Shown: positions 8,506-14,707 of the stretch, in pieces
Layout: each line of letters opens with the position of its first letter
How positions within the stretch are numbered: the stretch's first letter is position 1
Translations under genes and position numbers: made by a program
Notes under the pieces: model-generated
What the model was told of the DNA's origin: nothing
Databases searched by the model: none
The model's input: the letters and a program-made list of their open reading frames with translations, nothing else
NCBI GenBank assembly: GCA_014804495.1
Contig: JAAUZS010000013.1
Location: 1 to 14,707 of the forward strand
From: Lachnospiraceae bacterium
GTDB taxonomy: Bacteria > Bacillota > Clostridia > Lachnospirales > Lachnospiraceae
Reading direction: 5' to 3'
Length of the DNA stretch: 14,707 nt

Positions 8506-9776
8506 TGTTCATCACCTGCCTTAATCAATGTTCTACCACTTGGTAGATATCCATTATCATAATCCTGAGCGGTTGTAACGCCAAATACAACGGAATTCTT
8601 TCCAATGGATATATCTTTAGGAATAACGCTGTTTTCACCAATCGTTACTATACCATTATTATAAATATGAGGGTCTGTCTCATTAGGTTTTTCTTCTCCT
8701 ACACCCAGTTTAACATTATCGCTAATAACTACGTTCTCAGCAACAATTGCTTTGCTTATCTCACACCCACTCTGAATCGTTGTAGAATTCATAATAATAG
8801 AATCTCTGACAACGGTTCCCGCACCGATTACAACACCACAGCCAATCACGGAATTATATACCTGTCCGTAAACTTCCGTGCCTTCTCCTATGATGCTTCT
8901 CTCTATTACACTATCAGGCGCAAGATACTGCGGCGGAAGAATCTCACATTTAGTATAGATATTCCAGTATTCTTCATACAAATTGAATTCAGGAACAATA
9001 TCTATAAGCTCCATATTTGCTTCCCAATATGAGCTCAGCGTACCTACGTCCTTCCAGTAACCGTTAAATTCATATGCATAAAGAGGCGCCCCGTTTTTGT
9101 GGCAATATGGAATCACATGTTTTCCAAAATCTAACCCTGGCTGTTCCGCATTCAGAAGCAAGGCTTCCTTCAGGGTTTTCCAATTAAATATGTATATACC
9201 CATAGAAGCAAGATTGCTTCTTGGATGTTCCGGTTTCTCTTCAAAATCAACAATCTTATGATTTTCATCTGTAATCATAATGCCGAAGCGCTTAGCTTCT
9301 TCCATCGGAACCGGCATAACCGCAATTGTGACTTCCGCACCGTTCTGTTTATGGAAATTCAGCATCACTTCATAGTCCATTTTATAAATATGATCTCCAG
9401 AAAGAATCAGGACGTATTCCGGATTGAAGCTTTCCATATAAGCAATATTCTGATAAATAGCATTTGCGGTACCCGTATACCACTCACTGTTAGAGCTCTT
9501 CTCATATGGTGGAAGAACCGTAACACCACCGATGTTTCTGTCAAGATCCCACGGAATGCCTATGCCAATATGAGTATTTAGGCGAAGCGGCTGGTACTGA
9601 GTCAGAACACCTACCGTATCAACTCCTGAATTAATGCAGTTGCTCAATGGGAAATCAATAATTCTGTACTTACTTCCAAATGACACTGCAGGTTTGGCCA
9701 TTCTGGAGGTCAATACGCCCAATCTGCTTCCCTGACCGCCCGCTAGCAGCATGGCAATCATTTCTTTCTTAATCAT
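8502..9776 (-). CDS. glgC: Glucose-1-phosphate adenylyltransferase GlgC
   Basis: This 424-residue enzyme makes ADP-glucose from ATP and glucose-1-phosphate, the committed step of bacterial glycogen synthesis. The catalytic domain shows [20 protein letters not shown] (10-29), [19 protein letters not shown] near 127, FEEKP, and GYWKDVGT near 240. A C-terminal left-handed beta-helix with hexapeptide repeats ([12 protein letters not shown] onwards) follows. All expected catalytic residues are present, in contrast to GlgD. The ATG has an AGAGGTGA site close upstream. It is the first gene of a glgC-glgD unit with a promoter at 9873-9901. No glycogen synthase, branching enzyme or phosphorylase lies in the window, so these must be elsewhere. 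Confidence 0.97.
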   Translation of the reverse strand: MIKKEMIAMLLAGGQGSRLGVLTSRMAKPAVSFGSKYRIIDFPLSNCINSGVDTVGVLTQYQPLRLNTHIGIGIPWDLDRNIGGVTVLPPYEKSSNSEWYTGTANAIYQNIAYMESFNPEYVLILSGDHIYKMDYEVMLNFHKQNGAEVTIAVMPVPMEEAKRFGIMITDENHKIVDFEEKPEHPRSNLASMGIYIFNWKTLKEALLLNAEQPGLDFGKHVIPYCHKNGAPLYAYEFNGYWKDVGTLSSYWEANMELIDIVPEFNLYEEYWNIYTKCEILPPQYLAPDSVIERSIIGEGTEVYGQVYNSVIGCGVVIGAGTVVRDSIIMNSTTIQSGCEISKAIVAENVVISDNVKLGVGEEKPNETDPHIYNNGIVTIGENSVIPKDISIGKNSVVFGVTTAQDYDNGYLPSGRTLIKAGDEQ

Positions 9777-9872
9777 ATTCTCACCTCTTGTTTCTATATC
9801 TACGCAGACAGTTCATAGCATAAAACCGTGCGCGTGTAAGCATACAACATACTATATAAAATCCTCACATAC

Positions 9873-9901
9873 AGTATAACACAATTAAATATGAAAGTGA
9901 A
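9873..9901 (-). promoter_or_regulatory. Sigma-A-type promoter for glgC-glgD
   Basis: On the minus strand TTCACT (4 of 6 matches), a 17-base spacer and TATACT (5 of 6) form a good vegetative promoter. The start point would lie near 9866, leaving a leader of about 90 bases before glgC. Confidence 0.55.
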
Positions 9902-10048
9902 TATTATTTACAAAATAATTATTATTTTATCGCGGTTGTCTTATTCATATATTATATTATTTCTGCAAATTTTGCGATTTTTTTGTCTATTTTTAATAAA
10001 AACAACTTTTTTTATCCCTTTTTTAGGCAAAAAAAATTGTAAATCTTT

Positions 10049-10091
10049 AATAAAATTTCTTACTCATATATTAATATTGGTTTTTACCATA
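10049..10091 (+). repeat. Copy 1 of a 43/45-bp repeat flanking the glycosyltransferase pair
   Basis: This segment runs from AATAAAATTT to ACCATA and aligns with 12503-12547. 38 of 43 aligned positions are identical, the only gap being two extra T in the second copy. The shared core is ATTAATATTGG, a T-run and ACCATA. Both copies are in the same orientation. This copy has the -35-like TTGGTT but no -10 at the right distance (CAGAAA instead). Confidence 0.6.
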
Positions 10092-10179
10092 CTTGATATC
10101 AGAAATTTTTGATTTCTTCTTTTACATATATTTGACCTGAAAAATAGAAAATAAAAAAATATAGAAAAATATAGATTCC

Positions 10180-10199
10180 CATGATACTATATAATCATG
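10180..10199 (+). promoter_or_regulatory. Candidate -10 box and overlapping dyad for the glycosyltransferase unit
   Basis: TATAAT at 10190-10195 lies about 65 bases upstream of the first glycosyltransferase start. It is embedded in an inverted repeat with arms CATGAT (10180-10185) and ATCATG (10194-10199), with 16 of 20 positions symmetrical. No good -35 is visible. The dyad is placed where a repressor would block the promoter, but no regulator gene is next to it. Confidence 0.4.
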
Positions 10200-10259
10200 A
10201 AAGTAAGTAAACACTATATATAACGAAGGCTATTAGGCCGATATGAGAGGGTAATGCAC

Positions 10260-11354
10260 ATGTCTGAACCGATAAGAGTTCTTCATATAGTTGGAGCTAT
10301 GTATCCGGGTGGAATAGAAAATTTTATTATGAATCTTTACGAAAAAACAGATAAAGAAAAGTTTCAGTTTGATGTTGCAGTTCACATGAGAAAACCCAAT
10401 GATTATATAGAAACAATAAAGCAAATGGGCGGAAAGATATTTGAGCTTCCCCGACTGACAAAAAGACCGATACAGAACCTCATTCAAATTTATCATATCG
10501 TGAAAGATAATCAGTATAAAATCGTCATAAGACACACCCCAAATGCGCTGGTCGCTCCTCAGCTGCTGATGGCCAGAATAGGAGGTGCGCATACCATATG
10601 CCATTCCCATAGTGAACAGGATTCGCAGAAACTTTTGCACAATTTAGGAAAATTATTGATGGGTGCAGCCGCTTCGGAGCGTTTTGCCTGTTCCGAAAAA
10701 GCCGGGCAATGGATGTATGGTAGAAAAAGCTTTCGGATAATTCATAATGCGATTAATATTAAAAAATTTATGTATAATGCAGAAGCTGCCAAAAAAGTAA
10801 GGGAAGAGTTTAATCTAGGAAAATGCCGGGTATATGGATATATTGCTAATTTTATTCCATCTAAAAATCATATGTATCTACTAAAAATATTCAAGGAAAT
10901 TTCCTTACTTGACGAGGACGCCCGTTTTTTTTGTCTGGGAGACGGCTTGCTAAGACCAGATATAGAATCCGAGATAAAGCGCCTTAAACTCGAAAATAAA
11001 GTAGTGCTCACAGGAATCAGGAAGGATGTGGAGAATTTTATGTCCTGTTTTGATGTTCTGATTTTTCCTTCTGTTTATGAAGGAATACCACTGACGCTTA
11101 TTGAAGCACAGGCGTCAGGTCTCACATGCCTGGTATCGGACACTGTTACAAAGGATATTATTGTATCTCAACATTTAGTGAGATATGAATCCATAGAAAA
11201 GGAACCGGAAGTATGGGCAAAAGAAGCAGTTATGATGGGAATCGACACCGATAGGAGTTGTCAGCATGAATCCATTTCCAAAGCAGGTTATGATATAGAA
11301 GCATTGGCAAAATGGTATGAGAACTACTTTGCGGATATTCTTAGTAAAAAATAA
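10260..11354 (+). CDS. Glycosyltransferase, GT4-type (GT-B fold), EpsF-like
   Basis: This 364-residue protein would move a sugar from a nucleotide donor to an envelope glycan or lipid-linked acceptor at the inner face of the membrane. The N-terminal half shows the acceptor-side pattern VLHIVGAMYPGGIENF. The C-terminal donor domain carries the retaining EX7E motif in EGIPLTLIEAQASG, near residues 274-282. The IEAQASG context resembles exopolysaccharide enzymes such as Bacillus EpsF. The ATG at 10260 is preferred over the one at 10254 because GAGAGGG is then at a proper distance. There is no signal peptide. A second glycosyltransferase follows after 16 bases. No polymerase, flippase or initiating transferase accompanies them, so the product is unknown. 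The coding strand is richer in G than in C, unlike plus-strand sequence around it. Confidence 0.9.
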   Translation: MSEPIRVLHIVGAMYPGGIENFIMNLYEKTDKEKFQFDVAVHMRKPNDYIETIKQMGGKIFELPRLTKRPIQNLIQIYHIVKDNQYKIVIRHTPNALVAPQLLMARIGGAHTICHSHSEQDSQKLLHNLGKLLMGAAASERFACSEKAGQWMYGRKSFRIIHNAINIKKFMYNAEAAKKVREEFNLGKCRVYGYIANFIPSKNHMYLLKIFKEISLLDEDARFFCLGDGLLRPDIESEIKRLKLENKVVLTGIRKDVENFMSCFDVLIFPSVYEGIPLTLIEAQASGLTCLVSDTVTKDIIVSQHLVRYESIEKEPEVWAKEAVMMGIDTDRSCQHESISKAGYDIEALAKWYENYFADILSKK

Positions 11355-11370
11355 CAATCGGAGAAGATAA

Positions 11371-12474
11371 ATGAAGATTTTATTCCACATAAACAGCATG
11401 GGACGCGGTGGCGCGGAGCGGGTAGTAAGCATTTTAAGTCATGCTTTTGTTCAGAAAGGGCATGAGGTAATACTTACAACACAATGGTATTCCGAAAACG
11501 AATATGAAACAGACAAACGAGTCAGGCGGATTTCTGTGGGGCTGACGGATAATGATATGAATCGAAACAGGCTTTTCAAAGCATGGCTTCGGTTTGCCAG
11601 GCTCAGAAAATGCATTCGTGAGGAAAAGCCGGATTTAGTAATATCATTTTGTAATAAGGCTAATTTCAGAAGTGCTTTTGCGATGTTTGGAATGAAAGTG
11701 CCTCTACTGATATCGGTAAGGAATGACCCTAAGAAAGATTATGCGCCGTACAGGATACCGACATGGTATATGGAAAGAAAGGCAGCCGGCTGCGTATTCC
11801 AGACACCTGATGCAATGAGTTTTTTTTCTAAAAGACTTCAAAAAAAGTCTCGTATTATATTTAACCCATTATCAGAAAAGTATTTGGCTTCAGAAGATAA
11901 AGTTCCACATTTAACGATAAGAAAAAAAGAAATTGTTACAGTGGGTCGTATAAGCAGGCAGAAAAACCAGCTGTTATTGCTGCGTGCATTCCAAATTATT
12001 TCAAAAAAATACCCTGAGTATATATTAAAAATTTACGGCGAAGTGCAAGAAAATGACTTTTACGAGGAACTTCAGAGGTATATTGCCAAAACCGGTTTAC
12101 AGGATAAAGTGCTTTTTATGGGGGTTACAGATACGCTGCGTGAGGAGATACAGAATGCAGCAGTCTTTGTATTGCCTTCGAATTATGAAGGAATGCCAAA
12201 TGCCCTTATAGAAGCGATGGTGCTTGGACTACCCTGCATTTCTACGGACTGTCGGTGTGGTGGGGCAGCGTTATTGATCCAGAATGAAATATCCGGCAAA
12301 TTAGTTCCCACCGGACAGGTGGCACCATTGCAGCAAGCTTTGGATGATATGCTTTCAAATCCGGAAAAAGCAGAGCTTATGGGAAAAAATGCAAAAAAAG
12401 TGTTGGAAAAGGTTCATCCGGATAGAATATGTAATGAATGGATAAAGTATATATCAGAAATAATGACTTCTTAA
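11371..12474 (+). CDS. Glycosyltransferase, GT4-type (GT-B fold)
   Basis: This 367-residue protein has the N-terminal glycine-rich loop HINSMGRGGAERVV at about 6-19 and the C-terminal EX7E donor motif in YEGMPNALIEAMVLG, near 270-280. These features are typical of retaining GT4 enzymes that build lipid-linked or capsular glycans, for example PglH/PglJ-like GalNAc transferases. The exact sugar cannot be predicted. GGAGA lies six bases before the ATG, and the gene is only 16 bases from the preceding glycosyltransferase, so the two form one transcription unit and probably add consecutive sugars. The coding strand is strongly G-rich (for example 23 G against 9 C in 11401-11460, hand-counted). There is no strong terminator after it; only a weak AT hairpin is seen. 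Confidence 0.9.
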   Translation: MKILFHINSMGRGGAERVVSILSHAFVQKGHEVILTTQWYSENEYETDKRVRRISVGLTDNDMNRNRLFKAWLRFARLRKCIREEKPDLVISFCNKANFRSAFAMFGMKVPLLISVRNDPKKDYAPYRIPTWYMERKAAGCVFQTPDAMSFFSKRLQKKSRIIFNPLSEKYLASEDKVPHLTIRKKEIVTVGRISRQKNQLLLLRAFQIISKKYPEYILKIYGEVQENDFYEELQRYIAKTGLQDKVLFMGVTDTLREEIQNAAVFVLPSNYEGMPNALIEAMVLGLPCISTDCRCGGAALLIQNEISGKLVPTGQVAPLQQALDDMLSNPEKAELMGKNAKKVLEKVHPDRICNEWIKYISEIMTS

Positions 12475-12502
12475 CAAATATATTTTGTATTTATTAATTT
12501 TC

Positions 12503-12547
12503 AATAAAATTTATTACACGCAAATTAATATTGGTTTTTTTACCATA
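12503..12547 (+). repeat. Copy 2 of the 43/45-bp repeat, overlapping the murC promoter
   Basis: This is the partner of 10049-10091, in direct orientation, with two more T residues in the T-run. It contains the TTGGTT that serves as the -35 of the murC promoter. The copy thus lies at the murC side of the glycosyltransferase pair. Confidence 0.6.
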
Positions 12548-12559
12548 AATGCGTATAAT
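12531..12559 (+). promoter_or_regulatory. Sigma-A-type promoter for murC
   Basis: TTGGTT, a 17-base spacer and a perfect TATAAT precede murC. The start point would fall near 12566, leaving a leader of about 37 bases. An upstream ATG at 12549 that could extend murC lies inside this promoter, which argues for the ATG at 12603 as the true start. Confidence 0.6.
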
Positions 12560-12602
12560 ACTTATAAAAGCATATTATTATATTCAGATAGGAAGTTATA
12601 CT

Positions 12603-13997
12603 ATGTATCAAATTGATTTTAAAAATCCGGTTCACGTATTTTTCATTGGAATAGGCGGCATCAGCATGAGCGGTCTGGCGGAGATACTTCTTTCGGAAGG
12701 TTTTAAGGTGTCAGGTTCCGACAGGCAGCAGTCTTCTCTCACTGAGGATCTTCTCCGCAAAGGCGCCTCCGTTTATTATGGACACAAAAAAGAAAATCTC
12801 ACTCCATGCCCCGATTTAATTGTATATACCAACGGCGCCATCAAAAACGATAATCCGGAGCTTGTAGCAGGCAAAGACCTTAATATACCTATTCTTACCA
12901 GGGCACAACTGCTTGGACAAATGATGAAAAATTATAAGATGCCCATTGCTATAAGCGGCACTCACGGCAAGACTACAACTACTTCCATGTTGTCCGGAAT
13001 TCTGCTTAAATCAGATACAGATCCTACTTTATCCATTGGCGGTATTTATAAAGAAATAGGTGGAAATTTCCGCCTTGGAAGTTCCGAATATTTTGTAACC
13101 GAAGCATGCGAATATACCAACAGTTTTTTAAATTTTTCCCCCAGAATAGGGATTATACTTAATATAGAAGAAGATCATCTTGACTTTTTCAAAGATATTA
13201 ATGATATTCGTAATTCCTTCCATGAATTTGCCAAGCTGCTGCCATCCGCAAATGATGGCGGAACGCTTATTATCAACGGGGATATTACCAATGTGGAAGA
13301 AATAACAGCTTCTCTCCATTGCCAAGTCATAACCTATGGTTCCTCCGCTTTTTGCGACTATATGCCTACAGATATAACATTTGATGAATTTGGACACCCT
13401 TCATTTATTCTGACAAAATCAGATGGTACAAATGAAGGCTCTTATTCTCTCAGTGTTCCAGGGCTCTATAATGTCTACAACGCATGTGCTGCCATTGCTG
13501 TCGCGAAGTTCCTTGGTATTGACAACGACATTATAAGCACGGCATTATCTGACTTTAAAGGAACAGACCGACGTTTTGAATATAAAGGTAAAGTAAATGG
13601 TTTCTCTATAATAGATGATTATGCACATCATCCTACAGAAATTACACAAACCTTAAAAGCTGCGAAGAATTACCCCCATAAAACCATTTGGTGTGTATTT
13701 CAGCCGCATACTTATACAAGAACCAAGGCATTTCTTTCTGAATTTGCTCAAGCCTTGACGTTCTCTGACAAGATTATTCTGGCAGACATATATGCCGCCA
13801 GAGAAAAGGACACTTTAGGAATCAGCTCAAAAACACTACAGGCGGAAATAGAGAAACTCGGACACGAATGTTATTATTTTTCTTCTTTTGAAGAAATTGA
13901 AAATTTCATTTTAAAAAATTGCACAAAGGATGATTTGTTGATAACTATGGGCGCCGGAGATGTCGTTAAAATAGGAGAAAACTTACTTAAAAAATAA
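12603..13997 (+). CDS. murC: UDP-N-acetylmuramate--L-alanine ligase MurC
   Basis: This 464-residue cytosolic ligase joins L-alanine to UDP-MurNAc using ATP, the first peptide-adding step of peptidoglycan synthesis. The N-terminal UDP-binding domain shows FIGIGGISMSGLAEIL (14-29) and GSD. The central domain has the P-loop GTHGKTTTT (119-127) with Lys123, then EACEYTNSF and the NIEEDHLDFF metal/nucleotide region. The C-terminal domain carries PGLYNVYNACAA and DDYAHHPTEI near 338. All family signatures are intact and the length is normal. The ATG at 12603 has AGGAAG seven bases upstream. The frame is open 18 codons further up, but that extension runs through the promoter. The gene has its own promoter and a strong terminator, so it is probably monocistronic. 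Confidence 0.98.
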   Translation: MYQIDFKNPVHVFFIGIGGISMSGLAEILLSEGFKVSGSDRQQSSLTEDLLRKGASVYYGHKKENLTPCPDLIVYTNGAIKNDNPELVAGKDLNIPILTRAQLLGQMMKNYKMPIAISGTHGKTTTTSMLSGILLKSDTDPTLSIGGIYKEIGGNFRLGSSEYFVTEACEYTNSFLNFSPRIGIILNIEEDHLDFFKDINDIRNSFHEFAKLLPSANDGGTLIINGDITNVEEITASLHCQVITYGSSAFCDYMPTDITFDEFGHPSFILTKSDGTNEGSYSLSVPGLYNVYNACAAIAVAKFLGIDNDIISTALSDFKGTDRRFEYKGKVNGFSIIDDYAHHPTEITQTLKAAKNYPHKTIWCVFQPHTYTRTKAFLSEFAQALTFSDKIILADIYAAREKDTLGISSKTLQAEIEKLGHECYYFSSFEEIENFILKNCTKDDLLITMGAGDVVKIGENLLKK

Positions 13998-14102
13998 TTT
14001 TCCACAATATCCACATAAAAAGAAGCTATTGTCGGTTCTTTTGATTGTGGATATTTTTTGCCGCTAATCCCACATATAGATTTGTTATCCACATTTTCCA
14101 CA
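13998..14102. promoter_or_regulatory. Cluster of five DnaA-box-like 9-mers between murC and the dnaD-like gene
   Basis: Compared with the consensus TTATCCACA: TTTTCCACA at 13998-14006, ATATCCACA at 14007-14015, its reverse complement TGTGGATAT at 14046-14054, a perfect TTATCCACA at 14085-14093, and TTTTCCACA at 14094-14102. The four imperfect sites each differ at one position. Four sites form two pairs of directly abutting boxes. The second and third also form the arms of the murC terminator stem, so they are not independent of each other. DnaA binding is inferred from sequence only. Confidence 0.55.
14006..14059 (+). terminator. Intrinsic terminator of murC
   Basis: AATATCCACA (14006-14015) pairs with TGTGGATATT (14046-14055), and inside it AAAAGAA pairs with TTCTTTT, giving a long two-part stem. 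A T-run (14054-14059) follows at once. It begins nine bases after the murC stop. The stem arms contain DnaA-box-like sequence. Confidence 0.75.
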
Positions 14103-14109
14103 TACATTA

Positions 14110-14123
14110 TGAACAAATGTTCG
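14110..14123. promoter_or_regulatory. Candidate LexA (SOS) box
   Basis: TGAACAAATGTTCG matches the Bacillus-type LexA consensus CGAAC-RNRY-GTTCG at 13 of 14 positions, the only difference being the first base. The central AAAT fits RNRY. It lies eight bases after the last DnaA-like box and about 50 bases upstream of the extended -10 of the dnaD-like gene. It would also lie at the start point of a weaker possible promoter (TTGTTA, 17 bases, CATTAT; 14082-14110). Confidence 0.45.
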
Positions 14124-14168
14124 TTTTCTCTTTCTGGCAAATTGACTATATCTTTTTAAATTTCCCCG

Positions 14169-14177
14169 TGCTATAAT
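14169..14177 (+). promoter_or_regulatory. Extended -10 promoter of the dnaD-like gene
   Basis: TGCTATAAT provides a perfect TATAAT with the TGn extension. A TTGACT upstream (14142-14147) is 24 bases away, too far for a normal -35. The start point would be near 14184, leaving a leader of about 85 bases. Confidence 0.5.
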
Positions 14178-14194
14178 TTGTCTTGCCTAAAAAG

Positions 14195-14233
14195 TGCATG
14201 AGTTGGCAATAACAACCGACTTTACATGATGCA
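14195..14233 (+). promoter_or_regulatory. Leader hairpin before the dnaD-like gene
   Basis: TGCAT and ATGCA form an outer stem, and AGTTGG with CCGACT (one G-T pair) an inner stem. TTTTCTT follows directly. The structure is weak but terminator-like and lies in the predicted leader, so it could attenuate transcription. Low confidence. Confidence 0.25.
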
Positions 14234-14270
14234 TTTTCTTATGGTATTAAAAAGAGGCGGGTTACAAAAT

Positions 14271-14519
14271 ATGAGCAATTTGACTATCTATCAGGATAAT
14301 TATACGGATGCAACGGTTATCTCTAACCGTTTTATTGACGAATATATGAAAGCAGCCAATGACGCACAGATAAAAATCTATCTGTATCTAACCCGTATGA
14401 TAAGCGCCAGACTTACTACGAGTGTTTCAGAAATTGCAGATATATTTAATTATACGGAAAAGGATGTCCTTCGTGCGCTAAAATATTGGGAGAAAAACCG
14501 TCTGCTCACATTGGATTAA
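14271..14519 (+). CDS. DnaD-like replication protein, N-terminal domain (ends at a premature stop)
   Basis: The 82 residues from the ATG at 14271 (MSNLTIYQDNYTDATVISNR onwards) form a winged-helix domain of the DnaD N-terminal type, including the pattern AQIKIYLYLTRM, SVSEIADIFNYTEKDVLRAL and YWEKNRLL. DnaD-like proteins help remodel the origin and load the helicase during replication start and restart. The frame continues 15 codons upstream, but the peptide there is not family-like. The RBS (GAGG, about 13 bases away) is moderate. The stop TAA at 14517-14519 comes exactly at a run of 16 A. The same frame carries on beyond it with DnaD-like linker sequence, so the gene appears truncated by this stop. 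In related clostridia the protein continues with a linker and a second DnaD/DnaB domain. Confidence 0.75.
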   Translation: MSNLTIYQDNYTDATVISNRFIDEYMKAANDAQIKIYLYLTRMISARLTTSVSEIADIFNYTEKDVLRALKYWEKNRLLTLD

Positions 14520-14533
14520 AAAAAAAAAAAAAA
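14518..14533 (+). repeat. Homopolymer of 16 A in the dnaD-like gene
   Basis: An uninterrupted run of 16 A begins inside the stop codon TAA. If translated in the gene's own frame it would encode four Lys codons and then an AAT. Such runs mutate easily and are error-prone in sequencing. Changing the number of A alone would not remove the stop, because GATTAA remains. Confidence 0.95.
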
Positions 14534-14707
14534 TCTGAAGGGTATTCATTTACTGGATTTGAACGCTTCTACAGTTCTTCCCGTACAGAATTCCACCGTC
14601 TCTACTCCAATATGCATCGTACCGATTTCATCAAAATTAAGCGCCGCAGACGGGGAAATATCAGAAGATGACCCTTATGAAAAGCCGTCATATACATTAG
14701 ATCAGTT
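14520..14707 (+). pseudogene. In-frame continuation of the dnaD-like gene after the stop (partial)
   Basis: In the same frame as the preceding 82-residue segment, translation after the stop reads KKKKN and then LKGIHLLDLNASTVLP, followed by a Ser/Pro-rich linker and ISEDDPYEKPSYTLDQ at the window edge. The absence of further stops and the linker-like composition show this was one reading frame. There is no good start codon with an RBS here, so it is unlikely to be made as a separate protein. The second DnaD/DnaB domain would lie beyond the window. It may be a genuine disruption or a sequence error next to the poly-A run. Confidence 0.6.

Larger units (their letters stand above)
9777..10259. 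other. AT-rich divergent intergenic region between glgC and the glycosyltransferase genes
   Basis: No gene is supported in this 483-bp stretch. It contains the glgC promoter and leader on the left. Its centre (about 9900-10180) is extremely AT-rich, with several A and T runs on either strand. Within it is a 43-bp sequence (10049-10091) that recurs upstream of murC. On the right it holds a -10 box with an overlapping dyad for the glycosyltransferase unit. A 73-residue hydrophobic frame inside the AT-rich part has no RBS and is taken as chance. Confidence 0.7.

Noticed and set aside
9891..10112. A 73-residue hydrophobic plus-strand frame in the AT-rich intergenic region
   Set aside because: No ribosome binding site, and the composition (Ile, Leu, Phe, Lys) is what random AT-rich DNA gives; it also overlaps the glgC promoter and the repeat.
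13998..14270. The murC-dnaD intergenic region as the chromosomal origin
   Set aside because: DnaA-like boxes are present, but dnaA, dnaN, rpmH and similar origin neighbours are absent, and plus-strand base skew (C over G) is the same in murC and in the dnaD-like continuation, so no skew switch is seen at this point.
14486..14671. A 61-residue plus-strand frame across the poly-A run
   Set aside because: It is the -1 frame of the dnaD-like gene, without RBS. The DnaD-like sequence continues in the other frame, so this one is a shadow.

Overview
The window looks like chromosomal DNA of a low-to-moderate G+C, spore-forming-lineage Firmicute, most likely a Lachnospiraceae-type clostridium. The reasons are the linked spoVG-pth-mfd block, the paired glgC/glgD genes typical of clostridia, strong AGGAGG-type ribosome binding sites, and a DnaD-type replication protein. 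Family placement is inference from gene content and protein style, not from a marker search. Layout: positions 1-9776 are all on the minus strand. In transcription order they are glgC and glgD (ADP-glucose synthesis, overlapping GTGA junction), spoVG, an intrinsic terminator, pth, mfd, a 36-residue protein with a strong RBS, a lipoprotein endoglucanase of the GH5 family, an alpha/beta hydrolase, and the start of a membrane protein that leaves the window. An AT-rich intergenic region (about 9777-10259) carries the glgC promoter on one side and a promoter for two glycosyltransferases on the other. Positions 10260-12474 hold the two plus-strand GT-B glycosyltransferases, then murC (12603-13997) with its own promoter and terminator, then a dnaD-like gene that is interrupted and runs off the right edge. 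How the parts relate: glgC/glgD feed glycogen synthesis. pth and mfd are housekeeping genes for peptidyl-tRNA recycling and transcription-coupled repair. murC makes UDP-MurNAc-L-Ala for peptidoglycan. The secreted endoglucanase suggests plant glucan use. The glycosyltransferase pair is the odd element: its coding strand is G-rich where the same strand is C-rich in the surrounding genes, and it is bracketed by two related AT-rich repeats of 43 and 45 bp (38 of 43 aligned positions identical). This suggests a relatively recent insertion between glgC and murC. Most notable region: the 273 bp between murC and the dnaD-like gene. It contains five DnaA-box-like 9-mers (one perfect), two of them forming the arms of the murC terminator, followed by a near-consensus Bacillus-type LexA (SOS) box, an extended -10 promoter and a leader hairpin. 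The dnaD-like reading frame then hits a TAA stop at the start of a run of 16 A residues and continues in the same frame on the other side. The gene is therefore either broken in this genome or affected by a sequence error at the homopolymer.
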